Notes: generated by a model not told the origin, from the sequence alone. 64,000 nucleotides of DNA from Lachnospiraceae bacterium UBA3282 (GCA_002361735.1 DETS01000103.1:33852-97851), one strand, 5' to 3'; shown: positions 36,472-47,521, counted from the stretch's first letter. Numbers and translations: made by a program.

Positions 36472-37650
36472 ATGAACGAATTGGAATTAAAATATGGCTG
36501 TAACCCGAACCAGAAACCTTCCCGCATTTTTATGGCGGATGGGAGCAAGCTGCCCATTCAGGTATTGAACGGCAGACCGGGTTATATCAACTTTTTGGAT
36601 GCCTTTAACGGCTGGCAGCTGGTGAGCGAATTAAAGAAGGCAACGGGGCTTCCGGCGGCGACCTCCTTTAAGCATGTATCTCCCGCAGGAGCGGCAGTAG
36701 GTCTACCCTTAGAGGAGACTTTGGCAAAGATTTACTGGGTGGACGATCTCGGAGAACTCTCTCCGCTTGCCTGTGCTTATGCGAGAGCGAGAGGGGCGGA
36801 CCGAATGAGCTCATTCGGCGATTTTATCGCCCTTTCCGATGTATGCGATGTGGACACGGCGAGGCTGATCAAGCGCGAGGTTTCGGACGGTGTGATCGCG
36901 CCGGGGTATGAACCGGAGGCGCTGGAGATGTTGAAAGCAAAGAAGAAAGGCGCCTACAATGTGATTCAGATTGACGCTTCCTATGTGCCGGCGCCGATTG
37001 AGGTTAAGCAGGTGTACGGCATCAGCTTCGAGCAGGGCAGAAATGAGCTGAAGATTGACGACGCGTTCTTTGACAATATTGTGACGAAAGCAAAAGATTT
37101 GCCGAAGCAGGCGAAGATCGATCTGGCGATCGCCATGATAACGCTGAAATATACACAGTCCAATTCCGTCTGCTATGTGAAAGACGGTCAGGCGATCGGT
37201 ATCGGTGCGGGGCAGCAGTCGAGAATCCACTGTACGAGACTGGCGGGCTCTAAGGCGGACAACTGGTTTCTCAGACAGTCTCCCACGGTGTTAGACTTAC
37301 AGTTCGTGGACGGCATCGGCAGGGCGGACAGAGATAATTCTATCGACCTTTATATCGGCGAAGATTACATGGATGTGTTGGCGGACGGCGCATGGCAGAA
37401 GATATTTAAGGTGAAGCCGGAGATCTTTACGGCGGAGGCGAAACGCGCGTGGCTGGATCGGATGAGCGGCGTGGCGCTGGGATCTGACGCTTTCTTCCCC
37501 TTTGGAGACAATATTGAACGTGCGCACAGGAGCGGTGTGCAGTATGTGGCGCAGCCGGGCGGTTCCGTGCGGGATGACAACGTGATCGAGGTCTGCGATA
37601 AGTATGGAATGACCATGTGCTTTACGGGGATACGGCTGTTCCATCACTAA
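36472..37650 (+). CDS. AICAR formyltransferase, stand-alone PurH C-terminal domain
   Basis: 392 residues. It transfers a formyl group from 10-formyl-THF to AICAR. The hallmark is [12 protein letters not shown] with the catalytic Lys-His, and [17 protein letters not shown] is the conserved C-terminal block. The N-terminal cyclohydrolase domain of PurH is absent; the upstream PurO replaces it. Start choice is uncertain: AGGAG lies one base before an ATG at 36460 and 13 bases before the ATG at 36472; the latter is preferred. Confidence 0.9.
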   Translation: MNELELKYGCNPNQKPSRIFMADGSKLPIQVLNGRPGYINFLDAFNGWQLVSELKKATGLPAATSFKHVSPAGAAVGLPLEETLAKIYWVDDLGELSPLACAYARARGADRMSSFGDFIALSDVCDVDTARLIKREVSDGVIAPGYEPEALEMLKAKKKGAYNVIQIDASYVPAPIEVKQVYGISFEQGRNELKIDDAFFDNIVTKAKDLPKQAKIDLAIAMITLKYTQSNSVCYVKDGQAIGIGAGQQSRIHCTRLAGSKADNWFLRQSPTVLDLQFVDGIGRADRDNSIDLYIGEDYMDVLADGAWQKIFKVKPEIFTAEAKRAWLDRMSGVALGSDAFFPFGDNIERAHRSGVQYVAQPGGSVRDDNVIEVCDKYGMTMCFTGIRLFHH

Positions 37651-37747
37651 TTGCATTTTATGGGAATAAGTGGTATTATTGATAAGGCATAAAAACAATG
37701 TAAGGTTTACATAATATAATATTTAAGATAAGGAGTGAAAGGGAACG

Positions 37748-38668
37748 ATGAGTAAGAGTTTTGAGGATCTGTTATCGAAGGTATCCGAGTGTGAGATGAA
37801 GAAAGTAGCTGTTGCAGTGGCGCAGGACAGCGCGGTATTGGAGGCTGTGGCAGCGGCGAAGGAGCGCGGCATCGCGGAGGCGATCCTTGTGGGTGACGCG
37901 GATAAGATCAAGGCAGTTGCGGAAGCTGACAAAGTAGATATCAGCGGCTTTGAGATCATCGACGAGAAGGACAACTACGAGGCAGCCTTAAAGGCAGTCA
38001 ATCTGGTGCACGAGGGCAGAGCGGATATGTATATGAAAGGACTGATTGACACGAAGTCCTTCTTAAAGAGCGTACTTGATAAAGAGGTGGGCTTAAGAAC
38101 CGGTAAGGCGCTTTCGCATGTGTGTGTATTTGAGGTCGAGGGTGTCGATCACCTTCTGTTCCTGACAGACGTTGCTTTCATGACCTATCCTACATTGGAA
38201 GATAAGGTACATATCATTGAGAATACCGTGGATGTCTGCCACGCCTGCGGCATTCCGAATCCGAAGGTGGCTCCTTTGGCGGCAGTAGAAGTGGTAAATC
38301 CGAAGATGCCTGTCACGGTGGAAGCGGAGGAACTGACGAAGATGTGCGAAGAAGGCAAGATTACAGGCTGTGTGGTGGACGGCCCTCTTTCGCTGGATCT
38401 GGCAATCGACCCTGAAGCGGCGAAGCATAAAGGAGCGGAAGGCAGAAAGATCGTGGGTGATGCGGATGTACTGCTTTTCCCTGACATCCATGCAGGAAAT
38501 TTAGTCTATAAGTGTCTGGTACACACGGCGAAGGTAAAGAACGGAAACATTCTGACGGGCACGAAGGCGCCGGTAATCCTGACTTCCCGTTCCGATGATT
38601 TTGAGACGAAGGTAAATTCCCTGGCGCTTGGCGCAGTCATGGCAGGCGCAATGGCACGCATGAATTGA
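37748..38668 (+). CDS. ptb: Phosphate butyryltransferase
   Basis: 306 residues. It converts butyryl-CoA and phosphate to butyryl phosphate. It has the PTA_PTB family layout, with [20 protein letters not shown] and the C-terminal [19 protein letters not shown]. The butyrate kinase gene follows after 40 bases, which favours phosphotransbutyrylase over phosphate acetyltransferase. The pair makes ATP during butyrate formation. A TATAAT box at 37715 precedes it without a good -35. Confidence 0.9.
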   Translation: MSKSFEDLLSKVSECEMKKVAVAVAQDSAVLEAVAAAKERGIAEAILVGDADKIKAVAEADKVDISGFEIIDEKDNYEAALKAVNLVHEGRADMYMKGLIDTKSFLKSVLDKEVGLRTGKALSHVCVFEVEGVDHLLFLTDVAFMTYPTLEDKVHIIENTVDVCHACGIPNPKVAPLAAVEVVNPKMPVTVEAEELTKMCEEGKITGCVVDGPLSLDLAIDPEAAKHKGAEGRKIVGDADVLLFPDIHAGNLVYKCLVHTAKVKNGNILTGTKAPVILTSRSDDFETKVNSLALGAVMAGAMARMN

Positions 38669-38708
38669 CAACACGAGAAGAATTATTAAAATATGGAGGA
38701 TTAAGATT

Positions 38709-39776
38709 ATGTCAGTAAAAAGTTTGATCATCAATCCCGGTTCTACATCGACAAAAATTGGCGTATTTGAGGATGAAACTCTCTTGTTTGAGGAGACTTT
38801 GAGACACTCTACAGAAGAAATTTCACAGTATGCGACCATCTTTGACCAGAAAGACTTCCGTAAAAAAATCATTACGGATCTGCTCAAAGAGAAGAATTTT
38901 GATATCAATTCCCTGAATATGATCGTTGGCAGGGGCGGTATGTTAAAACCGATTCCGGGAGGTACTTATGCCGTGACCGACGACCTGCTGGAAGACCTTA
39001 AGGTCGGCGTACAGGGGCAGCATGCTTCGAATCTCGGCGGCATTCTTGCCAGAGAAATCGGTGATTCGATCGGTGTCCCTTCCTATATCGTAGATCCTGT
39101 GGTGGTGGATGAGCTTGCTCCTGCAGCGAGATATTCCGGTATGGCGGAGATTCCCCGCGGCAGTATCTTCCATGCGCTGAATCAGAAAGCGGTGGCGAAA
39201 AGATATGCGGCTGAGATCGGGAAACCTTACGAGTCGTTGAGACTGATCGTTGTGCATATGGGCGGCGGTGTGTCCGTGGGCGCGCATGAGGACGGCAAAG
39301 TTGTCGATGTCTTCAGCGCATTTGACGGCGACGGCGCTTTCTCGCCGGAGCGCGCGGGAGGGGTTCCCTGCGGTGCGCTTGTGAAACTTTGCTTCTCCGG
39401 AAAGTATACGGAAAAAGAAATCTATTCCAAGCTCATTGGAAAGGGCGGTTTCAATGCTTACTGCGGCACCAACGATATGCGCGATGTAGAAAAGATGGTG
39501 CAGGACGGCGATCAGAAGGCGGCGGAGGTCAGAGAAGCATTTATCACGCAGGTGGCAAAAGATATCGGCTCCATGGCATGCGTCCTGCAGGGTAAGGTGG
39601 ATCAGATCATCGTGACCGGCGGTATTGCCTATGACAAAGTGGTAATTGCCGGCTTAAAGGAGAAGGCGGAGTGGATTGCGCCCATGACCATATATGCCGG
39701 CGAGGATGAGCTGGGAGCTCTCGTAAAAGGCGGTCTGCGTGTCTTAAATGGTCAAGAGAAGGCAATGGTGTACTAA
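38709..39776 (+). CDS. buk: Butyrate kinase
   Basis: 355 residues, ASKHA fold. It converts butyryl phosphate and ADP to butyrate and ATP. The N-terminal phosphate loop is [37 protein letters not shown] and VTGGIAYDK are the other conserved blocks. GGAGG precedes the ATG. With ptb this shows the kinase route to butyrate; the butyryl-CoA:acetate CoA-transferase route, common in related gut bacteria, is not visible in this window. Confidence 0.93.
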   Translation: MSVKSLIINPGSTSTKIGVFEDETLLFEETLRHSTEEISQYATIFDQKDFRKKIITDLLKEKNFDINSLNMIVGRGGMLKPIPGGTYAVTDDLLEDLKVGVQGQHASNLGGILAREIGDSIGVPSYIVDPVVVDELAPAARYSGMAEIPRGSIFHALNQKAVAKRYAAEIGKPYESLRLIVVHMGGGVSVGAHEDGKVVDVFSAFDGDGAFSPERAGGVPCGALVKLCFSGKYTEKEIYSKLIGKGGFNAYCGTNDMRDVEKMVQDGDQKAAEVREAFITQVAKDIGSMACVLQGKVDQIIVTGGIAYDKVVIAGLKEKAEWIAPMTIYAGEDELGALVKGGLRVLNGQEKAMVY

Positions 39777-39811
39777 AAACATTGTCGTGAGGGGAGACTT
39801 TGAAGGGAAAG

Positions 39812-39841
39812 CTGTGCGCTGACGGAAAAAGGAGCGCACAG
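39812..39841 (+). promoter_or_regulatory. Perfect 9-bp hairpin just before secA
   Basis: CTGTGCGCT pairs with AGCGCACAG, 14 bases before the secA start and next to its weak ribosome binding site (GAGATTGGAAAA). There is no T-run, so it is not an intrinsic terminator. It might modulate secA translation or protect the message. Confidence 0.35.
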
Positions 39842-39855
39842 AGATTGGAAAAACT

Positions 39856-42420
39856 ATGAGCGTAGTACAGAAAATATTCGGAACTCACAGTGAGCGGGAA
39901 ATCAAACGCATTAACGGTCTGGTTGATAAGATCGAAGGCATGCGTCCGGAGATGATGGAACTTTCGGACGAGCAAATGCGTGAAAAGACAAAGGACTTCA
40001 AGAAAAGGCTCTCCGAGGGGGAGACTTTGGATGATATTCTTCCGGAGGCTTATGCCCTTGTCAGGGAGGCGGCGCGGAGAGTCCTGCATACGGAGCACTA
40101 CAGAGTGCAGCTCATCGGCGGCATTATCCTGCATCAGGGGCGCATCGCGGAGATGCGTACCGGTGAAGGAAAGACCCAGACCTGCCTTCTGCCCGCTTAT
40201 CTGAATGCTCTGGAAGGCAAGGGCGTGCATGTAGTCACGGTCAACGACTATCTGGCGAAGCGTGACGCCGAGTGGATGGGGCAGGTGCATGAGTTCCTGG
40301 GCCTCAAGGTCGGTTGTGTCTTAAACGATATGAAGCCGGAGGAGCGCAGGGAAGCTTACAACTGCGATATTACTTACGTGACCAACAACGAGCTTGGCTT
40401 TGACTATCTGCGCGACAATATGGTCATCTATAAAGAACAGCTGGTGCTGCGGAGTCTTCATTATGCGATCATCGACGAGGTGGATTCGGTGCTGATCGAC
40501 GAAGCCAGAACACCGCTGATCATTTCCGGACAGAGCGGTAAATCCACGAAACTCTACGAGGCATGCGATATTCTGGCAAAGCAGCTCACCAGAGGCGAAG
40601 ATATGGCGGAATTGTCCAAGATGGACGCCATCATGGGCATTGAGCAGGAGGAGACCGGAGACTTTATCGTTAATGAGAAAGATAAGGTGGTGAACCTCAC
40701 GGCGCAGGGTGTCTCCAAGGTGGAGCGCTTCTTCCAGATCGAGAATCTGGCGGATCCGGAGAATCTGGAGATTCAGCACAATATTATTCTGGCTCTGCGT
40801 GCCCACAACCTGATGTTCCGCGATCAGGATTACGTGGTGACGGACGATCAGGTCATGATCGTAGATGAGTTTACCGGGCGTATCATGCCGGGACGCCGCT
40901 ATTCCGACGGTCTGCATCAGGCGATCGAGGCGAAAGAGCATGTGAAGGTAAAGCGGGAGAGCAAGACCCTTGCGACCATCACTTTCCAGAATTTCTTTAA
41001 TAAATTTGAAAAGAAGGCAGGCATGACGGGTACGGCGCTCACCGAGGAAAAAGAGTTCCGGGAAATCTACGGCATGGATGTGGTGTCGATTCCCACGAAT
41101 AAGCCGATTGCGCGTGTTGACCATCAGGATGCCGTCTATAAGACGAAAAAGGAAAAACTGAGGGCGATCTTAGAGGCGGTGCAGGAGGCGCATGCCAAGG
41201 GGCAGCCCGTGTTGGTAGGTACGATCAATATCGACGCTTCGGAGGAGCTTTCTGCCCTCTTTAAGAAAAACGGCTTGGAGCATAAGGTGCTGAATGCAAA
41301 GTTTCATGAGCTGGAGGCGGAGATCGTGGCGGATGCCGGTATCCACGGCGCGGTCACCATCGCCACCAATATGGCGGGTCGTGGTACGGATATCAAGCTG
41401 GACGAGGAAGCGAGAGCGGCAGGCGGTCTGATGATCATCGGTACGGAGCGCCATGAGTCCAGACGTATCGATAACCAGCTGCGTGGTCGAAGCGGACGTC
41501 AGGGCGATCCCGGTGAATCGAAGTTCTTCATTTCTCTGGAAGATGATCTGATGCGCCTGTTTGGTTCCGACCGCATGATCAGCATGTTTAATGCGCTGGG
41601 GATTCCGGAAGGACAGGAGATTCAGCACAGCGCCCTCACCAAGGCAATCGAGACTGCGCAGAAAAAGATCGAGAACAACAACTTTGGCATCAGAAAGAGC
41701 CTGCTTGAATACGATCAGGTGATGAATGAGCAAAGAGAGATCATATACGAGGAGAGACGCCGCGTTTTGGACGGCGAGAGCATGCGGGACGCAATCTACA
41801 AGATGATCACGGATATCACGGAGAACTGCGTGGATATTTGTATCGGTGATGATTCGGATTTCGAGGAATGGGATTACAATGAATTAAATACCCTTCTTTT
41901 GCCGACTGTGCCCCTAAAGCCCGTGGATGCGGGAAGGGTGTTGAAGCCTAAGAAAAACAGCCTGAAACAGCAGTTGAAAGAGGAAGCGGTGAAACTCTAC
42001 GAGAGCAAGGAGGCGGAGTTCCCCGAGCCTGAGGCAATCCGCGAGATTGAGCGCGTAATCCTCTTAAAGGTGATCGACAGAAAGTGGATGGACCACATCG
42101 ACGATATGGACCAGCTTCGTCAGGGTGCGGGTTTACAGGCTTACGGACAGAAGGATCCGCTGGTGGAGTATAAGTTGAACGGTTATGATATGTTCGACGA
42201 GATGACGCAGAATATCAAGGAAGAAACCGTGCGGAATCTTTTCCGCGTACGGATTGAACAGAAGGTGGAGAGGGAGCAGGTGGCGAAAGTCACCGGCACC
42301 AACAAAGACGATACGGTCCAGAAAGGACCTGTGAAGCGCACGGAGGATAAGGTGTATCCGAACGATCCCTGTCCTTGCGGGAGCGGGAAAAAGTACAAAC
42401 AATGCTGTGGCAGGAGATAA
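39856..42420 (+). CDS. secA: Preprotein translocase ATPase
   Basis: 854 residues. It is the motor that drives secreted proteins through SecYEG at the membrane. Walker A is [10 protein letters not shown], the DEAD box is [11 protein letters not shown], the second helicase half is [13 protein letters not shown], and the C-terminal zinc/SecB-type motif is [14 protein letters not shown]. Length and order are normal. Its stop codon is part of the outer helix of structured element copy B, and prfB follows, an order often seen in Firmicutes. Confidence 0.97.
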   Translation: MSVVQKIFGTHSEREIKRINGLVDKIEGMRPEMMELSDEQMREKTKDFKKRLSEGETLDDILPEAYALVREAARRVLHTEHYRVQLIGGIILHQGRIAEMRTGEGKTQTCLLPAYLNALEGKGVHVVTVNDYLAKRDAEWMGQVHEFLGLKVGCVLNDMKPEERREAYNCDITYVTNNELGFDYLRDNMVIYKEQLVLRSLHYAIIDEVDSVLIDEARTPLIISGQSGKSTKLYEACDILAKQLTRGEDMAELSKMDAIMGIEQEETGDFIVNEKDKVVNLTAQGVSKVERFFQIENLADPENLEIQHNIILALRAHNLMFRDQDYVVTDDQVMIVDEFTGRIMPGRRYSDGLHQAIEAKEHVKVKRESKTLATITFQNFFNKFEKKAGMTGTALTEEKEFREIYGMDVVSIPTNKPIARVDHQDAVYKTKKEKLRAILEAVQEAHAKGQPVLVGTINIDASEELSALFKKNGLEHKVLNAKFHELEAEIVADAGIHGAVTIATNMAGRGTDIKLDEEARAAGGLMIIGTERHESRRIDNQLRGRSGRQGDPGESKFFISLEDDLMRLFGSDRMISMFNALGIPEGQEIQHSALTKAIETAQKKIENNNFGIRKSLLEYDQVMNEQREIIYEERRRVLDGESMRDAIYKMITDITENCVDICIGDDSDFEEWDYNELNTLLLPTVPLKPVDAGRVLKPKKNSLKQQLKEEAVKLYESKEAEFPEPEAIREIERVILLKVIDRKWMDHIDDMDQLRQGAGLQAYGQKDPLVEYKLNGYDMFDEMTQNIKEETVRNLFRVRIEQKVEREQVAKVTGTNKDDTVQKGPVKRTEDKVYPNDPCPCGSGKKYKQCCGRR

Positions 42421-42498
42421 AGCTGTACTAGGGTCATAAAGTACATGACCCAAGAACAGCTATGTTATCTCCAAGAGGATGCAAAAGACGCATCCTCT
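42413..42498 (+). repeat. Stop-codon-linked structured element, copy B (after secA)
   Basis: Outer helix GGAGATAA/TTATCTCC (42413-42420 with 42465-42472) includes the whole secA stop codon. P2 is AGCTGT/ACAGCT (42421-42426 with 42456-42461), P3 GGGTCAT/ATGACCC (42431-42437 with 42445-42451), and the final hairpin AGAGGATGC/GCATCCTCT (42474-42498). All stems differ in sequence from copies A and C but keep the same order and the unpaired CCAAGAA and CTATGTT. A 13-base match to copy C (AAGAAGCACTAAG) lies just after it near 42509 and may be a fragment of another copy. Confidence 0.75.
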
Positions 42499-42544
42499 GC
42501 AAAGAGATGAAGAAGCACTAAGATTAGAAGGGTGGTGACGTTAG

Positions 42545-43649
42545 GTGGTAGAATTGGATAATATGAAAACAGAACTCCTCGCATACGAGAGCCCCTTAGC
42601 GGAAGTGAGGGATTCACTTTAACTTAGCGGATAAGGTAAAGCGGATCGAAGAACTTGATATGGAGATGCAGGCGCCGGACTTCTGGGACGACCCGGAGAA
42701 ATCCAACCAGAAGATGCGGGAGTCCAAGGGCTTAAAGGACATTGTGGAGACGATGGACGCTCTTTCCGGTCAGTACAACGATATTCTGGAACTGATCGAA
42801 ATGGGCTACGAGGACAACGATCCGGCGATCATTCCGGATATTGAGGAGGAACTTACTTCCTTCAAAGAGACGTTTGAGAATATCAGGATCAGTACCCTGC
42901 TCTCGGGAGAGTATGACAGAAACAATGCGATTTTGAAATTGAATGCGGGCGCGGGTGGCACGGAGAGCTGTGATTGGTGCAGTATGCTCTACCGTATGTA
43001 TACGCGTTGGGCGGAGCGCAAGGGCTTTTCACTGGAAGTGATCGACTATCTGGACGGTGATGAGGCGGGAATCAAGTCTGTGACCTTCCAGATCAACGGC
43101 GAGAACGCTTACGGTTATCTGAAATCGGAGAAAGGCGTGCACAGGCTGGTGCGGATCTCGCCTTTCAATGCGCAGGGCAAGCGGCAGACTTCCTTTGTGT
43201 CCTTGGATGTGATGCCGGACATTGAGGAGGACGTGGATGTAGAGGTCAAGGACGAGGACATCCGCATCGATACCTACCGAAGCAGCGGTGCGGGCGGTCA
43301 GCATATCAACAAGACTTCCTCGGCAATCCGTATCACGCATTTTCCCACGGGAATCGTGGTGACCTGTCAGAACGAGCGCAGCCAGTTCCAGAATAAGGAT
43401 AAGGCGATGCAGATGCTGAAAGCAAAGCTCTACATGCTCAAACAGGAGGAGAATGCGGAGAAGCTGTCGGATATCCGCGGCGATGTGAAGGAGATCGGCT
43501 GGGGCAACCAGATCCGTTCCTATGTGATGCAGCCCTACACCATGGTAAAAGATCATCGTACGAATGAGGAGTCCGGGAACGTGGACGCGGTGATGGACGG
43601 GGCGATCGATCCTTTTATCAACGCCTATCTGAAGTGGATCAACGGATAG
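42545..43649 (+). CDS. prfB: Peptide chain release factor 2, with programmed +1 frameshift
   Basis: Translation starts at GTG 42545, after AAGGGTGGTG. Frame one runs 25 codons to CTT TAA at 42617-42622; slipping one base forward after CTT continues as N-L-A-D-K to the end, for 367 residues in all. The first 25 residues (ELLAYESPLAEVRDSL) match RF2 N-termini. AGGGA upstream of the slip site acts as the internal Shine-Dalgarno. Codon recognition motif SPF and catalytic GGQ (GAGGQHINKTSS) are present. RF2 releases peptides at UGA and UAA. The shift stop here is UAA, not the usual UGA, so RF1 should also end translation there. Confidence 0.93.
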
Positions 43650-43655
43650 AAATAT

Positions 43656-43678
43656 GAGGCTGCCTATTCGGCAGCCTC
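43656..43678. terminator. Bidirectional hairpin between prfB and the DUF975 gene
   Basis: GAGGCTGCC TATTC GGCAGCCTC. It lies between two convergent genes and overlaps the last codons of the minus-strand gene. T-runs are weak on both sides. Confidence 0.55.
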
Positions 43679-44407
43679 TGTATTATGTCGGATCAGATCT
43701 AAGAAGAACACTGTCTGCGTGGCGGTCATATAAGGCGTCACCCACAGGAGGGCGAGACCGAAAGAAAACAACCCCAGCAGCATCAGGGGAAGAAAACTGA
43801 CGTAGAGATAAAAGAGTCTGCCCTTGTGGTGCACCATAAGGCGTCGGCTCTTTTTTAAAAGCTCCTTTGCCGTGTACTGCGGAAAATCGTGGAGCAGATA
43901 AAATGTCTGCGAGTAAAGCAGTCCCAACACAACGGAAACCACGCCCGAGAAGATCAGAGAAAGGGCGTAGGGCAAAAGGAGGGGAAGTATTTTCTCCGCT
44001 TGATAGCCCACGGTCGAAATCTTGTAGGTCAGGATGAACTCCGGCAGACTGGAGACATAAGTGAGCAGCGTGAACCATGCCTGCACGGTAATCGCCTTAT
44101 CGGGCGAAAGCTGGAAACCGTAAAACAGGTCGCTGACACTGACAGGGCGGCCGCAGATCAGTTTCAGGTAGAGGTAACAGGTACCGGAAGTGAACAGCCC
44201 CATCAGGATGGAAATGAAAAACAGGATCGCATAGTAGATGACGGTGCCGAGCACGGTCGAAATATCCACGAGGAGACTGACGGCGAAAGAAGCGGTGCCG
44301 GAGAGCGCAAGCGTGATCAGTTCGGCGCCGATGACGGTGCCGTAATGACCGAGCAGACGCTCTCTGGCGCTGGCTTTTAATTCCGCGGAAGACTTAAATT
44401 GATTCAT
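43664..44407 (-). CDS. DUF975-family membrane protein
   Basis: 247 residues with about five or six hydrophobic spans. The start (FKSSAELKASARERLLGHYG) and the KSRRLMVHHKGRLFYLYVSF block near the C-terminus match the DUF975 integral membrane family, which is widespread in Firmicutes and of unknown function. It is convergent with prfB, and its last codons lie within the shared terminator hairpin. Confidence 0.75.
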   Translation of the reverse strand: MNQFKSSAELKASARERLLGHYGTVIGAELITLALSGTASFAVSLLVDISTVLGTVIYYAILFFISILMGLFTSGTCYLYLKLICGRPVSVSDLFYGFQLSPDKAITVQAWFTLLTYVSSLPEFILTYKISTVGYQAEKILPLLLPYALSLIFSGVVSVVLGLLYSQTFYLLHDFPQYTAKELLKKSRRLMVHHKGRLFYLYVSFLPLMLLGLFSFGLALLWVTPYMTATQTVFFLDLIRHNTEAAE

Positions 44408-44459
44408 GACAATATGATGTTAACCTTTCTTGAAAATCTTTCCATACTGCGGGCAGGAG

Positions 44460-45050
44460 CTAGACCGCCTCGTCAAAGTTCATACCACGGTATTTATTTA
44501 CCGCATCCGATTCTTTTTTATCTTTCTGATAAGGATTTTCTTCATTAAAATACTTGATCTGGGTAGCGGTGGTGCCGCCTGCTACGTAAGTGCGCCCGCA
44601 TTCCGGACAGACTGCGGTCTTTAAGGTGACGTTGCAGGACATGACCTTGCCGTTATGTTCGGCTGCCTTTTGATAAGCGTTGCTGACGTGCTCGCGCTCG
44701 TGACCCATCACGCGGGCAGCAGACGCCTTCGGATCAATGTGGGCGGCTGCCTTAAAGGAGACGTCTCCCTCGTCGGAACCATCCTGATACTTGCGGTTTT
44801 TACAGGTCTCGCATTCGGCAGGTGAAGATTTTTTGCCTGCCTGTTTCCGGGTGGATTCACCGGGATTGCGGATGACGGCGGGGGTGTCGTTTGCCGTTTT
44901 AGTGGGAGCGGGTGCGGTCTGTGCGGCAGCCTGCTCAGCGTCGGGGGTCTGCCCGCGTTCAGGCGCAGCGGCTGTCGATGGACCGGTATATGCCGCGACG
45001 GGATTATAGTTGTTGTAATAGGATGTTCCCATAATCGGAGATATTGCCAT
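44460..45050 (-). CDS. SprA-related putative zinc metallopeptidase
   Basis: 196 residues from the ATG at 45050, preceded by AGGCAGGG; an ATG at 45077 is in frame. A low-complexity Ala/Pro/Thr-rich N-terminal half is followed by CETCKNRKYQDGSDEGDVSF and the zinc site GHEREHV (HExxH), then a second cysteine pair in CPECGRTYV. This pattern matches the SprA-related putative metallopeptidase family. There is no signal peptide. Target unknown. Confidence 0.72.
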   Translation of the reverse strand: MAISPIMGTSYYNNYNPVAAYTGPSTAAAPERGQTPDAEQAAAQTAPAPTKTANDTPAVIRNPGESTRKQAGKKSSPAECETCKNRKYQDGSDEGDVSFKAAAHIDPKASAARVMGHEREHVSNAYQKAAEHNGKVMSCNVTLKTAVCPECGRTYVAGGTTATQIKYFNEENPYQKDKKESDAVNKYRGMNFDEAV

Positions 45051-45118
45051 AAGATATCCCTGCCTTTCTGTTATCATTTCTATCTCTTTATATTGTTTCC
45101 CGTTAGATCGACCGATCT

Positions 45119-45586
45119 TTATTCAAAACTCGTTTCGTCCATATTCCACAAATCGTAGATTTCTTCCATCATCTCATCGTAGGAGATGCCGTACTGTTCC
45201 TCGCATACCTTATTCACTTCATCGACTAATGACGGCGCGACCTTAGGAAGCGCAAACACGAGCCAAACGGAAAAAACGCATAGCACAACATCCACGCACA
45301 GTCCCGTAATGCAGCAGATGATGCCTGCCTTTGCTCTGCCGAGCATCTTCTTTTCGCCGCCTCTGGAGAGGATCGCAAGGATGATGCCGATACCGCTGAG
45401 CAGGAAGGGGATGGATATGCGTAAAAGCAGGAGGCTTGACAGCGTGATGATGCCGAGCACCATGGATGCGGTCGCCATACCGAACCCCTTTGGCTTAGTC
45501 GGTATCGGCTGTGCCGGCATGCCGTAAGGATAGGGATTGCAGCCGCCGTTATAGCCGCCTTGGGGGTTTTGTGGTTGATAGTCCAT
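45119..45586 (-). CDS. DUF4190-like small membrane protein
   Basis: 155 residues. A Pro/Gly/Tyr/Gln-rich cytoplasmic start (NPQGGYNGGCNPYPYGMPA) is followed by two hydrophobic hairpins (GMATASMVLGIITLSSLLLL and AGIICCITGLCVDVVLCVF), as in DUF4190-type proteins, then a short acidic tail. Function unknown. It is transcribed away from the glycan operon at 45761. Confidence 0.6.
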   Translation of the reverse strand: MDYQPQNPQGGYNGGCNPYPYGMPAQPIPTKPKGFGMATASMVLGIITLSSLLLLRISIPFLLSGIGIILAILSRGGEKKMLGRAKAGIICCITGLCVDVVLCVFSVWLVFALPKVAPSLVDEVNKVCEEQYGISYDEMMEEIYDLWNMDETSFE

Positions 45587-45690
45587 ATATGCTGCCTCGT
45601 TTCTAAAACATGATCGTTATCTTTTGCTGCCGATAATTATACTTATTGTAGCATATTCTTAAAAAAAAATCCATAGCGGACACAGGCGGA

Positions 45691-45719
45691 TAGACTTTTT
45701 TTGCAATTTATGCCATAAT
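45691..45719 (+). promoter_or_regulatory. Promoter of the second glycan operon
   Basis: TAGACT, 17 bases, then CATAAT, about 42 bases before the ATG at 45761. Both boxes deviate from consensus. Confidence 0.5.
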
Positions 45720-45760
45720 GGTCTCATATTGTGAAAGGATGGAAAGCCGGAGGCGTATTT

Positions 45761-47521
45761 ATGCAGGAGAGGACCAGAGACAGGATCATTTATCTCACGC
45801 TTGCTCTGGGCGTGCTATTTTTGAGGGTGTTCTATATCGGCAGAGTGCAGGGACCCTTTGTATGGACGGACGAGCTGGGGTATTGGGGACATGCCGCCAA
45901 CCTGACGGGGAACAGCTGGGCAGGCGTGATGAACGGGATGCCCTGGTACGCTTTTGGATACAGTCTTTTTCTGGCGCCGATCTTCTTGCTGACGAATGAT
46001 ATCGCGCTCATGGGCAGGCTGGCGGTTTTGCTGAATGCCGTTTTTTCCGTGGCATCCTTTTTCCTGGCGGTTCAGGTAGTCCGCAGGATGATTGACACCA
46101 AAAAGGCGATCGTGATCGGCTCGACGGCTTTCGCGGCGACGTCATTCTCCGCGGCAATCTTTCAATCGTACATTACCTGGGGAGAGACGCTGCTTACGTT
46201 TTTGGCGTGGCTGATCCTTTACGGTTTTCTGCGTCTGGAGGAGGATCCTTCTTTTGGGAAAAGTTTGTTTGTCGGGATTCTTTCCGGGTATGCCTATATG
46301 GTGCACAATCGGATGCTGGCGGTGGTCGGCGCGGTTTTTCTGACGCTGATCGTATTGCTTATCATGAAAAAAATACGGATCAAGCATCTGGCAGGCTTTC
46401 TTTTGGCATTTGCCGCCGCATTTTTAGCGTATACGATGCTTAAGCGGGGGCTGCGGTCCCTGATTTTGGAGGATGCAGCGCTGCGGGAGCTTGGGGTGGA
46501 GACCGCCATCAGCAGGGCAAATACGTTTGCGGGGCAGATTGAAAAGATTACGCACCTGTTTACGGCAGCGGGCTTTCTTAACTTTATCAGTAATTTTGCA
46601 GGGCAGATATGGCATTTTCTATCGGCGGCATATCTGATCACGGGTTTCGGCGTGCTCTACTGCATCGGCAAATTGGCGGCGCTCTTTCGGAAACAGGAGG
46701 AAGGGGCGGTCAGTCTTTGGCTGCTGCCGCTTTTTATGATCGGCGCGACCATGGCAATGACGGCGCTGTTTTTTGAGGAGCGGGCGGCAGGCAGCGGCAG
46801 TGTGAGGATAGATACTTACTTTTACGGAAGATACAATGATGTTCTTCTGCCGTTTTTTGTGGCGGCAGGGCTGTGTTTTCTGGCAAGGCTGACCCGGACC
46901 AAAAGCCGGTGCATCGGTCTGATAATCTGCGGCTGCGTCTATCTGGCGGCTTCCGTCTGCGTCTGGGCACAGGTGGGATCGATAGAAGATTTTTTCCTGA
47001 ATACGGTGTCCGCAGCCAGTATTTACATCTTTCACTGGCTGGGAGGATTTGCGGTTTGGAAATGTGTGCTGATCGCGGCAGGTGTGGGCGTTTTACTGAC
47101 GGCGGCTGCGGTGTTTCTGAAAGATAAGCGGTTTGCGGAAGCAGGGTACGGGGCACTTTGTCTGGGAGTGAGTCTGCTCTTTGCGGCGACGGCTTTTTTC
47201 TGCATGAGGACGGTGATACGCGGGGAAACTGATTACATCGCGGTACACGCTCCCCTGTATGAATACCTGAATGCGCATACGGACAGGGGCGAAAAGGTTT
47301 ATACCCTGACGGAGGATAAGCCGTCGTATGATCTGCAGAGCCGCCTGGTGGACAAGCAGGTAATCCCGGTCAAAGCTTCCGCGGCAGCGCAGATTCCGAG
47401 CGGCAGTTACCTGTTCCTTGCCGCGGAGGATATCGCATTGTTGGAGGAAAACGGCTGGGAGCCGTGCGCAGAGACGGCGGATTATACGGTTGTCCAAAGG
47501 ACGGGGCAGGCGGCACAGTGA
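45761..47521 (+). CDS. GT-C type membrane glycosyltransferase
   Basis: 586 residues from the ATG at 45761, preceded by GGAGG; a GTG at 45731 is in frame but unsupported. There are roughly a dozen membrane spans and, after the first, an acidic loop VWTDELGYWGHAANL typical of the catalytic Asp/Glu loop of GT-C/PMT-like transferases that use polyprenyl-phosphate sugars. A soluble tail follows. The next gene is a polyprenyl-phosphate glycosyltransferase that would make its donor, and a GtrA-type protein follows later, so a three-component surface sugar-decoration system is likely. Confidence 0.78.
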   Translation: MQERTRDRIIYLTLALGVLFLRVFYIGRVQGPFVWTDELGYWGHAANLTGNSWAGVMNGMPWYAFGYSLFLAPIFLLTNDIALMGRLAVLLNAVFSVASFFLAVQVVRRMIDTKKAIVIGSTAFAATSFSAAIFQSYITWGETLLTFLAWLILYGFLRLEEDPSFGKSLFVGILSGYAYMVHNRMLAVVGAVFLTLIVLLIMKKIRIKHLAGFLLAFAAAFLAYTMLKRGLRSLILEDAALRELGVETAISRANTFAGQIEKITHLFTAAGFLNFISNFAGQIWHFLSAAYLITGFGVLYCIGKLAALFRKQEEGAVSLWLLPLFMIGATMAMTALFFEERAAGSGSVRIDTYFYGRYNDVLLPFFVAAGLCFLARLTRTKSRCIGLIICGCVYLAASVCVWAQVGSIEDFFLNTVSAASIYIFHWLGGFAVWKCVLIAAGVGVLLTAAAVFLKDKRFAEAGYGALCLGVSLLFAATAFFCMRTVIRGETDYIAVHAPLYEYLNAHTDRGEKVYTLTEDKPSYDLQSRLVDKQVIPVKASAAAQIPSGSYLFLAAEDIALLEENGWEPCAETADYTVVQRTGQAAQ

